Shown here: positions 25,487 through 34,654 of the stretch, in pieces
Layout: the number at the start of each line of letters is the position of its first letter
How positions within the stretch are numbered: position 1 is the stretch's first letter
NCBI GenBank assembly: GCA_013152755.1
Contig: JAADFR010000122.1
Location: forward strand, 1 to 35,463
DNA: 35,463 nt
Origin: Alphaproteobacteria bacterium
GTDB lineage: Bacteria; Pseudomonadota; Alphaproteobacteria; Sphingomonadales; Emcibacteraceae
Direction: 5' to 3'
Notes under the pieces: model-generated
What the model was told of the DNA's origin: nothing
Database searches by the model: none
The model's input: the letters and a program-made list of their open reading frames with translations, nothing else
Program-made: the position numbers and the translations under genes

Positions 25487-26155
25487 ATGCCTGATACACC
25501 ACCTAGCAAGCCGCAAAAAAGTTTTCTGCAACGGTTGAGAACCTACTTTCTGACCGGGCTTGTCGTGGCCTCCCCTGTGGGCATTACCATTTATCTGGCA
25601 CTGGCCTTCATTAACCTTATTGACCGCAATGTGAAGCCTCTTATTCCGGCGACCTACAATCCGGAGACATATCTGCCTTTCCCCCTGCCGGGTATCGGGC
25701 TGGTTTTCTTGTTTCTAATGCTAACTGTTCTGGGCTTTTTCGCCGCCAATTTTTTGGGCCGGACCCTGATCAGGATTGGCGAGAAAATACTCAACCGCAT
25801 GCCCGTGGTGCGTAGTGTTTACAACACCCTGAAACAGATTTTCGAAACTGTAATTTCGGAAAACAAGGGCAGTTTTCAGGAGGTGGTTTTAATCGAATAT
25901 CCGCGTAAAGGTCTGTGGGCCATCGCCTTTATTTCCGGCGAAAATAAAGGCGAAATACAGCGCAAAATGGCCGATGATGTGGTCAATGTCTTTCTGCCCA
26001 CAACGCCAAACCCCACGTCCGGATTTCTGTTGTTTGTACCCAGAAAAGATATTATCCGGCTCGATATGACCCCGGACGAGGGCGCAAAATATGTCATCTC
26101 CGCCGGCCTTGTCGACCCTGGCAATATGCCGGTTAAGGAAGAGCCCTCATCCTGA
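25487..26155 (+). CDS. DUF502 family membrane protein
   Basis: This 222-residue protein has two hydrophobic segments (about residues 16-40 and 60-85) and then a soluble domain. Typical family wording is YFLTGLVVASPVGITIYLA, NRMPVVRSVYNTLKQI and PTTPNPTSGFLLFVP. No function is established for DUF502. The gene sits tail to tail with recG, overlapping its end by 9 bases, a neighbourhood (DUF502, recG, sdhE, mfd) I recognise from other alphaproteobacteria. The start ATG 25487 follows an A/T-rich leader. Confidence 0.9.
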   Translation: MPDTPPSKPQKSFLQRLRTYFLTGLVVASPVGITIYLALAFINLIDRNVKPLIPATYNPETYLPFPLPGIGLVFLFLMLTVLGFFAANFLGRTLIRIGEKILNRMPVVRSVYNTLKQIFETVISENKGSFQEVVLIEYPRKGLWAIAFISGENKGEIQRKMADDVVNVFLPTTPNPTSGFLLFVPRKDIIRLDMTPDEGAKYVISAGLVDPGNMPVKEEPSS

Positions 26156-28234
26156 GGTCAGATATTTAACCCCTTCGTCCCGCTCAAACAGATAGAGCAA
26201 AATCCTGAGTGCCTTCCCGCGCGCGCTTTTTAATTCCGGGTCTTTTTCAAGGATCAGGCGGGCATCATCCCGCGCCATGGGAATGAGCTTGCCGTGATCC
26301 TCAAGGCTTGCCGCCTTAAAATCCGGCATACCGCTTTGCCGGGTGCCCAGCAATTCTCCGGCGCCGCGCAGGCGCAAATCCTCCTCGGCAATCAGAAAGC
26401 CATCATCACTTTCCCGCATAATCTTAAGCCGCGCCTTTGCCGCCCCCTGTCCCAAAGCACCGTACAGCAACAGGCATGTGGATTTTTCAGGCCCGCGCCC
26501 GACACGGCCCCTAAGCTGATGCAATTGAGACAGGCCAAATCTTTCCGCATGTTCGATAATCATAATCGTGGCTTCCGGTACATCAACCCCCACCTCCACC
26601 ACCGTGGTCGCCACCAGAATATCAATGTCCCCCCGCACGAACAGGTCCATGACCGCATCTTTATCCTTTGGTTTCATCTTGCCATGCACCAGCCCAACTC
26701 TATCGCCGAAAATATGTTCCAGATGGCGGAATCTCTCCTCAGCAGCGGCCAGGTCAAGGACTTCAGATTCTTCCACCAATGGACATATCCAGAAGGCTCG
26801 GGTGCCGGACTTTATGGCCCGCCTAATACCCTGCACCACCTCGTCAAGGCGGCTTAAGGGAATGGTTCTTGTATCCACCGGCTGTCGCCCCGGCGGCTTT
26901 TCATAGAGCTGAGACACATCCATATCGCCGTAAGCCGTCAGGGTCAGGGTGCGCGGAATGGGGGTTGCGGTCATGGCCAGAACATCCATCGCCCCCTGTC
27001 CCTTGGCCGACAGGGCCAGCCGTTGTTCAACCCCGAACCGATGCTGTTCATCAATCACCACAAAGGCCAGATCATCATAGATCACATCTTTTTGAAACAA
27101 AGCATGGGTGCCCACCAGAATATCAATCTCCCCGGCCTCTAACGCCGTCAGGAGCTTCTGCCGCGCCTTGCCCTTGTCCCGCCCGGTGAGGATGGCGATG
27201 GTGACGTCCATGCCCTCTGTCATCTGACTCAGGCTGGTATAATGCTGACGGGCAAGAATTTCAGTGGGCGCGATCATGGCCGCCTGAGCGCCGCTTTCCA
27301 CCGCCACCAGCATGGCCAGCAGGGCCACCACCGTCTTGCCACTGCCCACATCCCCCTGAAGCAATCGCATCATGGCATAGGGCTGGGCCAGATCCTGTTC
27401 AATGGCCTGCAAACTCTCCCCCTGCGCCCCGGTCAGGTCGTAGGGCAGGTTATCCAGAAGCTGTTTTTTCAAATGGCCTTTGGCTATCAGGGCGCGTCCT
27501 TTTTTGCGGCGATTCTGCAACCGCATGATTTCCAGCGCCAATTGATTGGCCAGAAACTCATCATAAGCCACCCGCATACGGGCCGGGCTTTCGGGCAACA
27601 GATCAGCGGTACTCGCCGGATTATGAATTTGCGTCATGGCGTCAAACCATGTGGGCCAGCCCTCACGCGTCATCAGGGATTTATCCTGCCATTCGGGCAA
27701 CTCAACCAGCCTTTCAATGGCACCGCGCACGATTTTAGCCATGACCTTGCCGCTGATACCAGCCGTCAGGGGATAGACCGGCTCCACCGCCGGAATTTCA
27801 TTCTGCTGATCCGGGGACAGCATATAATCCGGGTGGCTCATTTGCAGCGCGCCGTTATAGACCTCTACCTTGCCGCTGATCAGACGATCTTCGCCCTCCG
27901 GCAGCTGCCGCCTGATATAATCACCGCGTGCGTGAAAAAAGATCAGTTGAAGCTTACCCGTATCATCATGGCACCATACCCGATAAGGCCGCTTGCTGCC
28001 CTTTGGCGGAATGTCGTGGCTGCCGATGGTCACTTTTACCGTGACAATCTGGTCATATTTAATATCGGTGAGCGCTGGACAGGACCGGCGATCAATAATA
28101 TCCACCGGAAAATGCCAGAAAAGATCCAGAACCTTGCGCCCGACGATTTTTTCCAACAGGCTCGCAATACGGCCCCCCACACCGGGCAGGCTGATGGTAT
28201 CGGCAAAAAAAGGATATAATATTTCCGGGCGCAT
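26147..28234 (-). CDS. recG: ATP-dependent DNA helicase RecG
   Basis: This 695-residue helicase remodels stalled forks and branched DNA. It has an N-terminal wedge/OB region (about 1-260, including YDQIVTVKVTIGSHD), Walker A GDVGSGKTVVA near residue 294, and the DExH motif VIDEQHRFGVEQR near 393. Motif TATPIPRTL follows, then the C-terminal helicase half with QLRGRVGRGPEKS and the RecG tail DLRLRGAGELLGTRQSG. Length is normal. It is divergent from sdhE with a 74-base gap and convergent with DUF502. Confidence 0.97.
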   Translation of the reverse strand: MRPEILYPFFADTISLPGVGGRIASLLEKIVGRKVLDLFWHFPVDIIDRRSCPALTDIKYDQIVTVKVTIGSHDIPPKGSKRPYRVWCHDDTGKLQLIFFHARGDYIRRQLPEGEDRLISGKVEVYNGALQMSHPDYMLSPDQQNEIPAVEPVYPLTAGISGKVMAKIVRGAIERLVELPEWQDKSLMTREGWPTWFDAMTQIHNPASTADLLPESPARMRVAYDEFLANQLALEIMRLQNRRKKGRALIAKGHLKKQLLDNLPYDLTGAQGESLQAIEQDLAQPYAMMRLLQGDVGSGKTVVALLAMLVAVESGAQAAMIAPTEILARQHYTSLSQMTEGMDVTIAILTGRDKGKARQKLLTALEAGEIDILVGTHALFQKDVIYDDLAFVVIDEQHRFGVEQRLALSAKGQGAMDVLAMTATPIPRTLTLTAYGDMDVSQLYEKPPGRQPVDTRTIPLSRLDEVVQGIRRAIKSGTRAFWICPLVEESEVLDLAAAEERFRHLEHIFGDRVGLVHGKMKPKDKDAVMDLFVRGDIDILVATTVVEVGVDVPEATIMIIEHAERFGLSQLHQLRGRVGRGPEKSTCLLLYGALGQGAAKARLKIMRESDDGFLIAEEDLRLRGAGELLGTRQSGMPDFKAASLEDHGKLIPMARDDARLILEKDPELKSARGKALRILLYLFERDEGVKYLTSG

Positions 28235-28308
28235 GACTTTATGTTTGCTTCACGTTGGGTTTTTTCCTATCAGTAATATAATAGATTTAATTGTAGAATG
28301 AAACGACA

Positions 28309-28626
28309 ATGCCCTCATTTGATGCCCCCGGATTTATTGAACCGGAAATAGACACTAGTGAATCCCTTGAAACCCGCCGTAAACGCCTGAAATTCAGGAG
28401 TTGGCACAGGGGGATCAAGGAAGCGGATATTCTGCTGGGTCATTTCGCCGACACCCATTTAAGCAAGCTGGACAATGATCAGCTGGACCGTTATGAGAAT
28501 CTGCTGCGGGAGCCGGATGGCCGGATTGTCGCCTGGATTACCAAAGATACCCCTGCGCCCGCCCATCTGCAAAATGACGTCATGGACATGTTACAGGCTC
28601 TGGATTACCTCAAGATCATCAAGTGA
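28309..28626 (+). CDS. sdhE: Succinate dehydrogenase assembly factor SdhE
   Basis: This 105-residue protein helps attach FAD covalently to SdhA. The family signature RGIKEADILLG (RGxxE) is at 34-44, preceded by RRKRLKFRSWH, with LDRYENLLREPDG following. The N-terminal extension of about 20 residues (GFIEPEIDTSES) is longer than in E. coli. Its TGA overlaps the GTG start of mfd by 4 bases, so the two are translationally coupled. Confidence 0.95.
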   Translation: MPSFDAPGFIEPEIDTSESLETRRKRLKFRSWHRGIKEADILLGHFADTHLSKLDNDQLDRYENLLREPDGRIVAWITKDTPAPAHLQNDVMDMLQALDYLKIIK

Positions 28627-31600
28627 ATAAAAACCGTCAATTCATAACTGCCGAAGTCCCCCTGCAAATTGCCGCCGCGCCAGAAGGCATGGACGCCCTG
28701 TTCATGGCGCAGGTTATGGAAAGCGACGCCGATGTCCTGCTCCATATCGCCCGCGATGATCACCGCATGGATAATCTGGCGGAACTGGTGCATTTCTTCG
28801 CGCCGGACATTGAAATATTGACCTTCCCCGCGTGGGACTGCCTGCCTTATGACCGGGTATCGCCCAACCCGGACATCAGCGCCCGGCGCATGACCACCCT
28901 CAGCAGACTGGTCGAGGAGGCCCCCAAAAAAAGGCTGGTTATCACCACCATCAATGCGGCCACTCAAATGATCCCGGAACGGGATACGCTCAAGGATCAT
29001 GCCTTTCTGGCCCGAACCGGGGACAAGATTGATGTGGACAAGCTGTCCGCCTATCTCAGCCGCAACGGATACGCCCGGTCCAGCACCGTGGTGGAACATG
29101 GGGATTTCGCCATTCGTGGCGGGTTGATTGATATTTTTCCCTCAGGTCAGGAAAGCCCGGTGCGCATTGACCTGTGGGGCGATGAGATTGAGGTCATGCG
29201 CCTGTTTGACCCCATCAGCCAGCGCACGGCAGGCAAGATTGATGAAATCGCCCTCGTCCCCATGAGCGAGGTCATTCTGGACGAGGACAGCATCCGGCGG
29301 TTTCGCGGCGCATATGTGCGCGAATTTGGCACCGTTCGTGATCAGGATCCCCTCTACGAAGCGGTCAAGGAAGGCCGCAAGCATCAGGGCATGGAACATT
29401 GGCTGCCCTATTTCCATTTCAAACTGGAAAGTCTGTTTGACTATCTACCCCATTGCCCGGTTACGATGGACAGCCTGACCAGCGAAGCCTTTTCGGACCG
29501 ACTGGCGGCCATAGAGGATTATTATCAGACCCGCAAACAGGCTCTGAAACAAACCACCAAAGGGGTCATGGCGGCCTATAAGCCCCTGCCGCCGGAAAAG
29601 CTTTACCTGACGGCGGAACAATGGCAAAGCCTGTGCGAAGACCGCAAAATTCATCAATTTTCCGCCTTCAACGCACCGCCTGATGTTAATCATATGGTGC
29701 TTGATGGGCATATCGGGCGGGATTTTGCCCCCGAAAGAACCGACCAGAAAATAAATGTCTATGACAGCCTGCGCCAACATTGCATCGCCCTTCAGGCCAA
29801 AGACCATAAAGTCCTGATCGCCTCCTATAGTGCGGGGTCGCAAAACCGGCTGGCGGCGGTATTGACCGAACATGGCATGGTTCGCCATCAGATTATGGAC
29901 AGCTGGGCAAGCCGTACAGCCCTGCCCAAAGATACGCTCGGGCTGATCATCCTGCCTTTGGAACATGGGTTTGAAACCGACGGGCTGGCGATCATATCCG
30001 AGCAGGATATTCTGGGCGACCGTCTGGTGCGCAAGGCCCGTAAATCCCGCAAGGCTGAAAATTTCATTCAGGAAGCCTCCGCCCTCACCCCCGGTGATCT
30101 GGTGGTCCATATGGATCACGGCATTGGCCGCTATGAAAATCTGGTCACCATAGAGGTGAACGGCGCATCCCATGACTGTGTCCATTTGACCTATCACGGC
30201 GGGGATAAGCTCTATGTTCCTGTGGAAAATATCGAGATATTAAGCCGTTACGGCTCCGAAGGCAGTGACGGGCAATTGGACAAGCTGGGCGGTGCGGCGT
30301 GGCAAGGGCGCAAGGCCAAGCTGAAAAAACGCATCCGGGACATGGCCGATGAGCTGATCAAGGTCGCCGCACAGCGTGCTTTACGCAAAGGCGCCATCAT
30401 TCAGCCGCCGGAAGGGCTGTATGACGAATTCTGTGCCCGTTTCCCCTATACGGAAACCGATGATCAGTTGCGCGCCATTGCCGATGTGGTCACCGACCTT
30501 GGCAGTGGCAAACCCATGGATCGGCTGATCTGCGGTGATGTGGGTTTTGGCAAGACAGAGGTCGCCCTGCGCGCCGCCTTCCTTGGCGTGATGGAGGGCT
30601 TTCAGGTGGCGATCATCGCGCCAACGACCCTGCTGGTGCGTCAACATTACAAGACCTTTACCGACCGTTTTCGCGGCCTGCCGGTGAGAATTGGTCATCT
30701 GTCCCGTCTGGTCAACGCCAAGGATCAGAAATTGACCCGCGCGGAACTGGCCGCTGGCACCTGTGAGATTGTCATTGGCACCCATGCCCTGCTGGGAAAA
30801 TCAGTATCCTTTAAAAATCTGGGGCTGATTGTCATTGACGAGGAACAGCATTTCGGCGTTGCCCATAAGGAACGCCTGAAGAAAATGAAAAATGATGTTC
30901 ATGTGCTGACCCTGACCGCAACCCCCATTCCGCGCACGTTGCAACTGGCCATGAGCGGCATGCGCGGCCTGAGCCTGATCGCGACGCCGCCGGTGGACCG
31001 ACTGGCGGTGCGGACCTTTGTCCTGCCGCTGGATAGTATGATTGTTCGTGAGGCTTTACTCCGAGAGCATTACCGGGGCGGACAGAGTTTCTATGTCTGT
31101 CCGCGCGTATCTGACCTGAAAGAGATTGAGGATCTGCTGCGCGAACATGTTCCGGAAGTAAAAACCGTCACCGCCCACGGCCAGATGGCCCCGACCCAGA
31201 TTGAGGACGTCATGAATGCCTTTTATGACGGCAAATATGATGTGCTGATTTCCACCACCATCGTTGAATCCGGGCTGGATATTCCCACCGCCAACACCAT
31301 GATCATCCATCGGGCGGATATGTTCGGCCTGTCGCAGCTCTATCAGCTCCGGGGCCGGGTTGGTCGCTCAAAGGTTAGGGCCTATGCCTACCTGACTTTG
31401 CCGCCGCGCCGGATGCCCACGGCACAGGCCGAAAAACGCCTTCAGGTCTTGCAGACCCTTGATACATTAGGGGCCGGATTTACCCTCGCCAGCCATGATC
31501 TTGACATTCGCGGCGCGGGCAACCTGCTGGGCGAGGAACAGTCGGGCCATATCAAGGAAGTGGGCATGGAGCTTTACCAGCAGATGCTGGAAGAAGCCGT

Positions 31601-32096
31601 GGCCGAGGCCAAGGGCGGCATTACCGATGATGAAATTTCCGGTGTCTGGTCACCGCAAATCAATGTGGGGGCCGCCGTATTGATTCCAGAAAGCTATGTC
31701 CCGGATTTAAATTTACGCATGTCGCTCTATCGTAGGCTTGCGGAACTAAAAGGGCGGCAGGATATTGACGCCTTTGGCGCGGAATTGATCGACCGTTTCG
31801 GCGATCTGCCACAGGAAGTGGAGCATCTGCTGAAAATCATTCTGATCAAGCATTTCTGCCGCCTGGCCGGGATTGAGAAGATTGACACCGGGCCAAAGGG
31901 GGCCATTGTTACCTTCCGGGAGTCAAAATTTGCCAATCCGGCAGGCCTGATCGAATTTATCAGCAATCAATCCACGGTCACCAAGCTGCGCACCGATCAC
32001 CGGCTGGTGTATGTGCGTAAATGGTCCAAAATTGAAAACCGCCTTCAGGGATCACTTAATCTTGCCCATGCCCTTGCCAAGGCGGCCCGTCCATAA
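28623..32096 (+). CDS. mfd: Transcription-repair coupling factor Mfd
   Basis: This 1157-residue translocase removes stalled RNA polymerase at lesions and recruits UvrA. In order it has an N-terminal UvrB-like region (about 10-340, with FPAWDCLPYDRVSPN), an RNA-polymerase-binding CarD-like domain near 485-550 (LTPGDLVVHMDHGIGRYE), Walker A GDVGFGKTEVA near 638, the DExx box VIDEEQHFGV near 739, and QLRGRVGRSKVRAYAY. The C-terminal TRCF domain starts from about 1000. The start codon is GTG, in a 4-base overlap with sdhE. Length and domain order are normal. Confidence 0.98.
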   Translation: MNKNRQFITAEVPLQIAAAPEGMDALFMAQVMESDADVLLHIARDDHRMDNLAELVHFFAPDIEILTFPAWDCLPYDRVSPNPDISARRMTTLSRLVEEAPKKRLVITTINAATQMIPERDTLKDHAFLARTGDKIDVDKLSAYLSRNGYARSSTVVEHGDFAIRGGLIDIFPSGQESPVRIDLWGDEIEVMRLFDPISQRTAGKIDEIALVPMSEVILDEDSIRRFRGAYVREFGTVRDQDPLYEAVKEGRKHQGMEHWLPYFHFKLESLFDYLPHCPVTMDSLTSEAFSDRLAAIEDYYQTRKQALKQTTKGVMAAYKPLPPEKLYLTAEQWQSLCEDRKIHQFSAFNAPPDVNHMVLDGHIGRDFAPERTDQKINVYDSLRQHCIALQAKDHKVLIASYSAGSQNRLAAVLTEHGMVRHQIMDSWASRTALPKDTLGLIILPLEHGFETDGLAIISEQDILGDRLVRKARKSRKAENFIQEASALTPGDLVVHMDHGIGRYENLVTIEVNGASHDCVHLTYHGGDKLYVPVENIEILSRYGSEGSDGQLDKLGGAAWQGRKAKLKKRIRDMADELIKVAAQRALRKGAIIQPPEGLYDEFCARFPYTETDDQLRAIADVVTDLGSGKPMDRLICGDVGFGKTEVALRAAFLGVMEGFQVAIIAPTTLLVRQHYKTFTDRFRGLPVRIGHLSRLVNAKDQKLTRAELAAGTCEIVIGTHALLGKSVSFKNLGLIVIDEEQHFGVAHKERLKKMKNDVHVLTLTATPIPRTLQLAMSGMRGLSLIATPPVDRLAVRTFVLPLDSMIVREALLREHYRGGQSFYVCPRVSDLKEIEDLLREHVPEVKTVTAHGQMAPTQIEDVMNAFYDGKYDVLISTTIVESGLDIPTANTMIIHRADMFGLSQLYQLRGRVGRSKVRAYAYLTLPPRRMPTAQAEKRLQVLQTLDTLGAGFTLASHDLDIRGAGNLLGEEQSGHIKEVGMELYQQMLEEAVAEAKGGITDDEISGVWSPQINVGAAVLIPESYVPDLNLRMSLYRRLAELKGRQDIDAFGAELIDRFGDLPQEVEHLLKIILIKHFCRLAGIEKIDTGPKGAIVTFRESKFANPAGLIEFISNQSTVTKLRTDHRLVYVRKWSKIENRLQGSLNLAHALAKAARP

Positions 32097-32191
32097 GCCG
32101 CAATCTTTATCTTTTGTTAAGATAATATTAGACTTCCTTGAATATAGTCTGGGGAATCGAGCAGATATTCCTATGCAATGGAAAGAACAGA

Positions 32192-32593
32192 ATGTTCAAG
32201 GCTATACAGACAAGTGTTTCCGGATTGATCGCCTCCAGCGTCCGACTTAACGTGGCGGCAGAAAATATTGTCAATGCGCAAACCACCTCAACACCAAAAG
32301 GCAGCGTGCCTTCCGGTCTGGTTTTCAGTGCGGGCTATACCCCGAAACGGGTGGAGCAATCCTCCACAGGAACCGGCGGTGTCCGGGCAACGGTTGTGCC
32401 GGTATCTCCCGCAAGTCTGACCCTGTTTGACCCCACATCCCCCCTGTCCAGCGCGGAAGGTTTTGTCAATACACCAAATGTCTCCCTGCCCGCCGAAATC
32501 GGCGAACTGACCCGCGCCAGCCAGGCCTATAAAGCAAATGCGTCCGTCCTCAAAACCCTTGACGACACTTTTAAGACACTGCTGAAAATCTAG
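32192..32593 (+). CDS. Orphan FlgC-like flagellar basal-body rod family protein
   Basis: This 133-residue protein has the flagellar rod N-terminal motif (MFKAIQTSVSGLIASSVRLN, AAENIVNAQT) and the C-terminal rod/hook motif (ELTRASQAYKANASVLKTLDDTFKTLLKI). The middle is variable and Ser/Thr/Pro-rich. FlgC forms the proximal rod, but this gene stands outside any flagellar operon, behind mfd. The start 32192 is chosen by the family N-terminus and GGAAAG upstream; an earlier in-frame start adds 18 unrelated residues. It may be the organism's FlgC or an extra rod-like paralogue. Confidence 0.85.
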   Translation: MFKAIQTSVSGLIASSVRLNVAAENIVNAQTTSTPKGSVPSGLVFSAGYTPKRVEQSSTGTGGVRATVVPVSPASLTLFDPTSPLSSAEGFVNTPNVSLPAEIGELTRASQAYKANASVLKTLDDTFKTLLKI

Positions 32594-32757
32594 AGCAATA
32601 CCAGACCTATCGTAAAGAACACGGTTTATTGTAATAATTTACCTCAAATTAATCAGTTGATAATTACTATTGCACCATAAGTGTTTAACGTATAGCTTAC
32701 GTAAAGGTAAAGATTACTGCTCTTTCTTAATAAGTGCAGACAGTTAGAAGGTTTTTT

Positions 32758-33873
32758 ATGGCGCCCAATGAACCGAAAATAACACAAGAAATATCCAGCC
32801 TTCTAAAGCTTGCGTATGATCGCGAAGCCGGTAGCCGCTCAGAACTATTTAAAAAAATTACCGATTTTCTGGAACGCCGTCACACGGACATGACGCCCAA
32901 TGGTCTGGAGCTCATGTCGGAAATTCTCGAAAAACTCCTGATCAATGTTGAAATGAGCGTTCGTCAAAAACTGGCCGATCGTTTGGCAGAGGATGAAAAT
33001 GCACCACTTGATTTAATTATTCTGCTGGCAAATGACCAGATTGATGTGGCAGGCCCCGTCCTTAAACTCAGCGAGCTATTGTCCGATAAGGAACTGGTTA
33101 ATATCATCCGCCATAAAACCGCCCAGCATCAATTGAGTATTGCTGGCCGGGCAAAACTTTCATCGGATGTATGTCGGGAACTGGTCACGGTTGGCAACGA
33201 CAAGACGCTGATCGTGCTGTTGAACAATCGTGATGCAAAGATTGGCAATCAGTCGCTGGCCAATCTTGTGGAAAAATCCAAGAATAATATCCCAATCCAG
33301 CCGCCCCTCATTGAACGCCCGGACCTGCCAAAGGAAATGACCGCCAAGATGTATCAATGGGTGTCGGAAAGCCTTAAAGAATCAATATTGACCAAGCTGA
33401 ATATGAGCGAGATGGAAATTGATAAATTTCTGAACAGCGCCATTCAGGAAGTGGCTCAGGAAGGCGGAAGCCACATCACCAAGGAGAAATCTGAAATTCT
33501 TCTGGTCAATAAATTACATAAAGCCGGGAAGCTGACACCAGCTTTCCTCATGAAATGCTTAAATCAGGGACAGTCGTCCCTGTTTGAAATCGGTTTTGCC
33601 AAATTGATTTCTATTCCCCATAAAATCATGCGGTCTTTTCTTTATGACAGGGGGGCAGAAGCGCTGGCCGTTTCCTGTTGTGCAGCGGGCATCGACCGGA
33701 GTGTTTTCCTGACTATTTATGAATTGACCCGTGCGGCCCAGAATGTTGACACCAATCTTTCAGATACGGAAGTGGCCGAGGCCTTTGAGTATTTCAAAAA
33801 ACTGGATCGCAAAAAGGCCCTTCATACAATTCAGAAATGGGTTGCGGAAGCCACAGGCGCCGCTATATTCTAA
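32758..33873 (+). CDS. DUF2336 family protein
   Basis: This 371-residue, all-helical cytoplasmic protein is of a family found mainly in alphaproteobacteria and of unknown function. Repeating helical segments such as [35 protein letters not shown] and [22 protein letters not shown] look like HEAT-type repeats, as in DUF2336. No catalytic motif or membrane segment is seen. The start ATG 32758 follows AGAAGG; an earlier GTG at 32734 is possible. It lies 4 bases upstream of nadK, so the two are probably co-transcribed. Confidence 0.85.
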   Translation: MAPNEPKITQEISSLLKLAYDREAGSRSELFKKITDFLERRHTDMTPNGLELMSEILEKLLINVEMSVRQKLADRLAEDENAPLDLIILLANDQIDVAGPVLKLSELLSDKELVNIIRHKTAQHQLSIAGRAKLSSDVCRELVTVGNDKTLIVLLNNRDAKIGNQSLANLVEKSKNNIPIQPPLIERPDLPKEMTAKMYQWVSESLKESILTKLNMSEMEIDKFLNSAIQEVAQEGGSHITKEKSEILLVNKLHKAGKLTPAFLMKCLNQGQSSLFEIGFAKLISIPHKIMRSFLYDRGAEALAVSCCAAGIDRSVFLTIYELTRAAQNVDTNLSDTEVAEAFEYFKKLDRKKALHTIQKWVAEATGAAIF

Positions 33874-33877
33874 GGCC

Positions 33878-34651
33878 ATGACCAAAGACAATCAAAAAAT
33901 TGCCCTTGTTGCGTCTGATACAGAGATCGCACAAGCCGCAGCGGCGGCTTTAAAAAAACGTTACGACTTTGTAGCCGTTGATGAAGCCGATGTTGTCGTG
34001 GTACTTGGCGGAGATGGCTTTATTCTCCATTTCATCCATGACATTATGCCCCACAAGGCATCCATTTTCGGAATGAACAAAGGTACTGTCGGCTTCCTGC
34101 TCAATGATTATCACCGGGATGGTCTGATGGAACGTATTAAGGCCTCAACCTCCGTCACCCTTCATCCGCTGCGCATGACCGCAGAGACCGAGGACGGGCA
34201 AGTCATTGAAGCCCTTGCCATAAATGAAGTATCCCTTCTGCGTCAAACCCGGCAAACGGCAAAAATACGCATTCTGGTAGATGGCAAAATCAGGATGAAG
34301 GAATTGGTCTGTGATGGTATTCTGCTGTCTACGCCTGCGGGAAGCACAGCCTATAACCTGTCTGCCCATGGGCCAATTATCCCCATGAAGGCGGAAATCA
34401 TGGCCATGACACCAATAAGTGCCTTTCGTCCAAGACGGTGGAAAGGGGCTTTACTGCCCCAAAATTCCGAAGTTACATTCGAGGTTATCCATCCGGAAAA
34501 ACGGCCCGTAAGCGCAGTTGCAGATACTTTGGAAGTCCGTCATATTACCAGAGTTAACATCAAGCAGGACAGGTCCATTAAAATAAACCTGTTGTTTGAC
34601 AGTCATCATACATTGGAAGAGAGAATCTTAAACGAGCAGTTTATAGATTAA
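33878..34651 (+). CDS. nadK: NAD kinase
   Basis: This 257-residue enzyme phosphorylates NAD to NADP. The nucleotide motif LGGDGFIL has Gly44-Gly45-Asp46-Gly47. The NE motif appears in [12 protein letters not shown], and the third signature is [21 protein letters not shown]. The start ATG 33878 follows the DUF2336 stop by 4 bases and fits the normal N-terminus. The short length is typical of alphaproteobacterial NadK. It is convergent with the histidine kinase gene with a 3-base gap. Confidence 0.95.
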   Translation: MTKDNQKIALVASDTEIAQAAAAALKKRYDFVAVDEADVVVVLGGDGFILHFIHDIMPHKASIFGMNKGTVGFLLNDYHRDGLMERIKASTSVTLHPLRMTAETEDGQVIEALAINEVSLLRQTRQTAKIRILVDGKIRMKELVCDGILLSTPAGSTAYNLSAHGPIIPMKAEIMAMTPISAFRPRRWKGALLPQNSEVTFEVIHPEKRPVSAVADTLEVRHITRVNIKQDRSIKINLLFDSHHTLEERILNEQFID

Positions 34652-34654
34652 AAT

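Noticed and set aside
26294-28219. Long open frames on the plus strand opposite recG
   Set aside because: They are shadows of the clear recG coding frame and show no family motif.
29445-30197. 250-codon open frame on the minus strand within mfd
   Set aside because: It lies wholly inside conserved mfd domains and has no recognisable domain or ribosome site.
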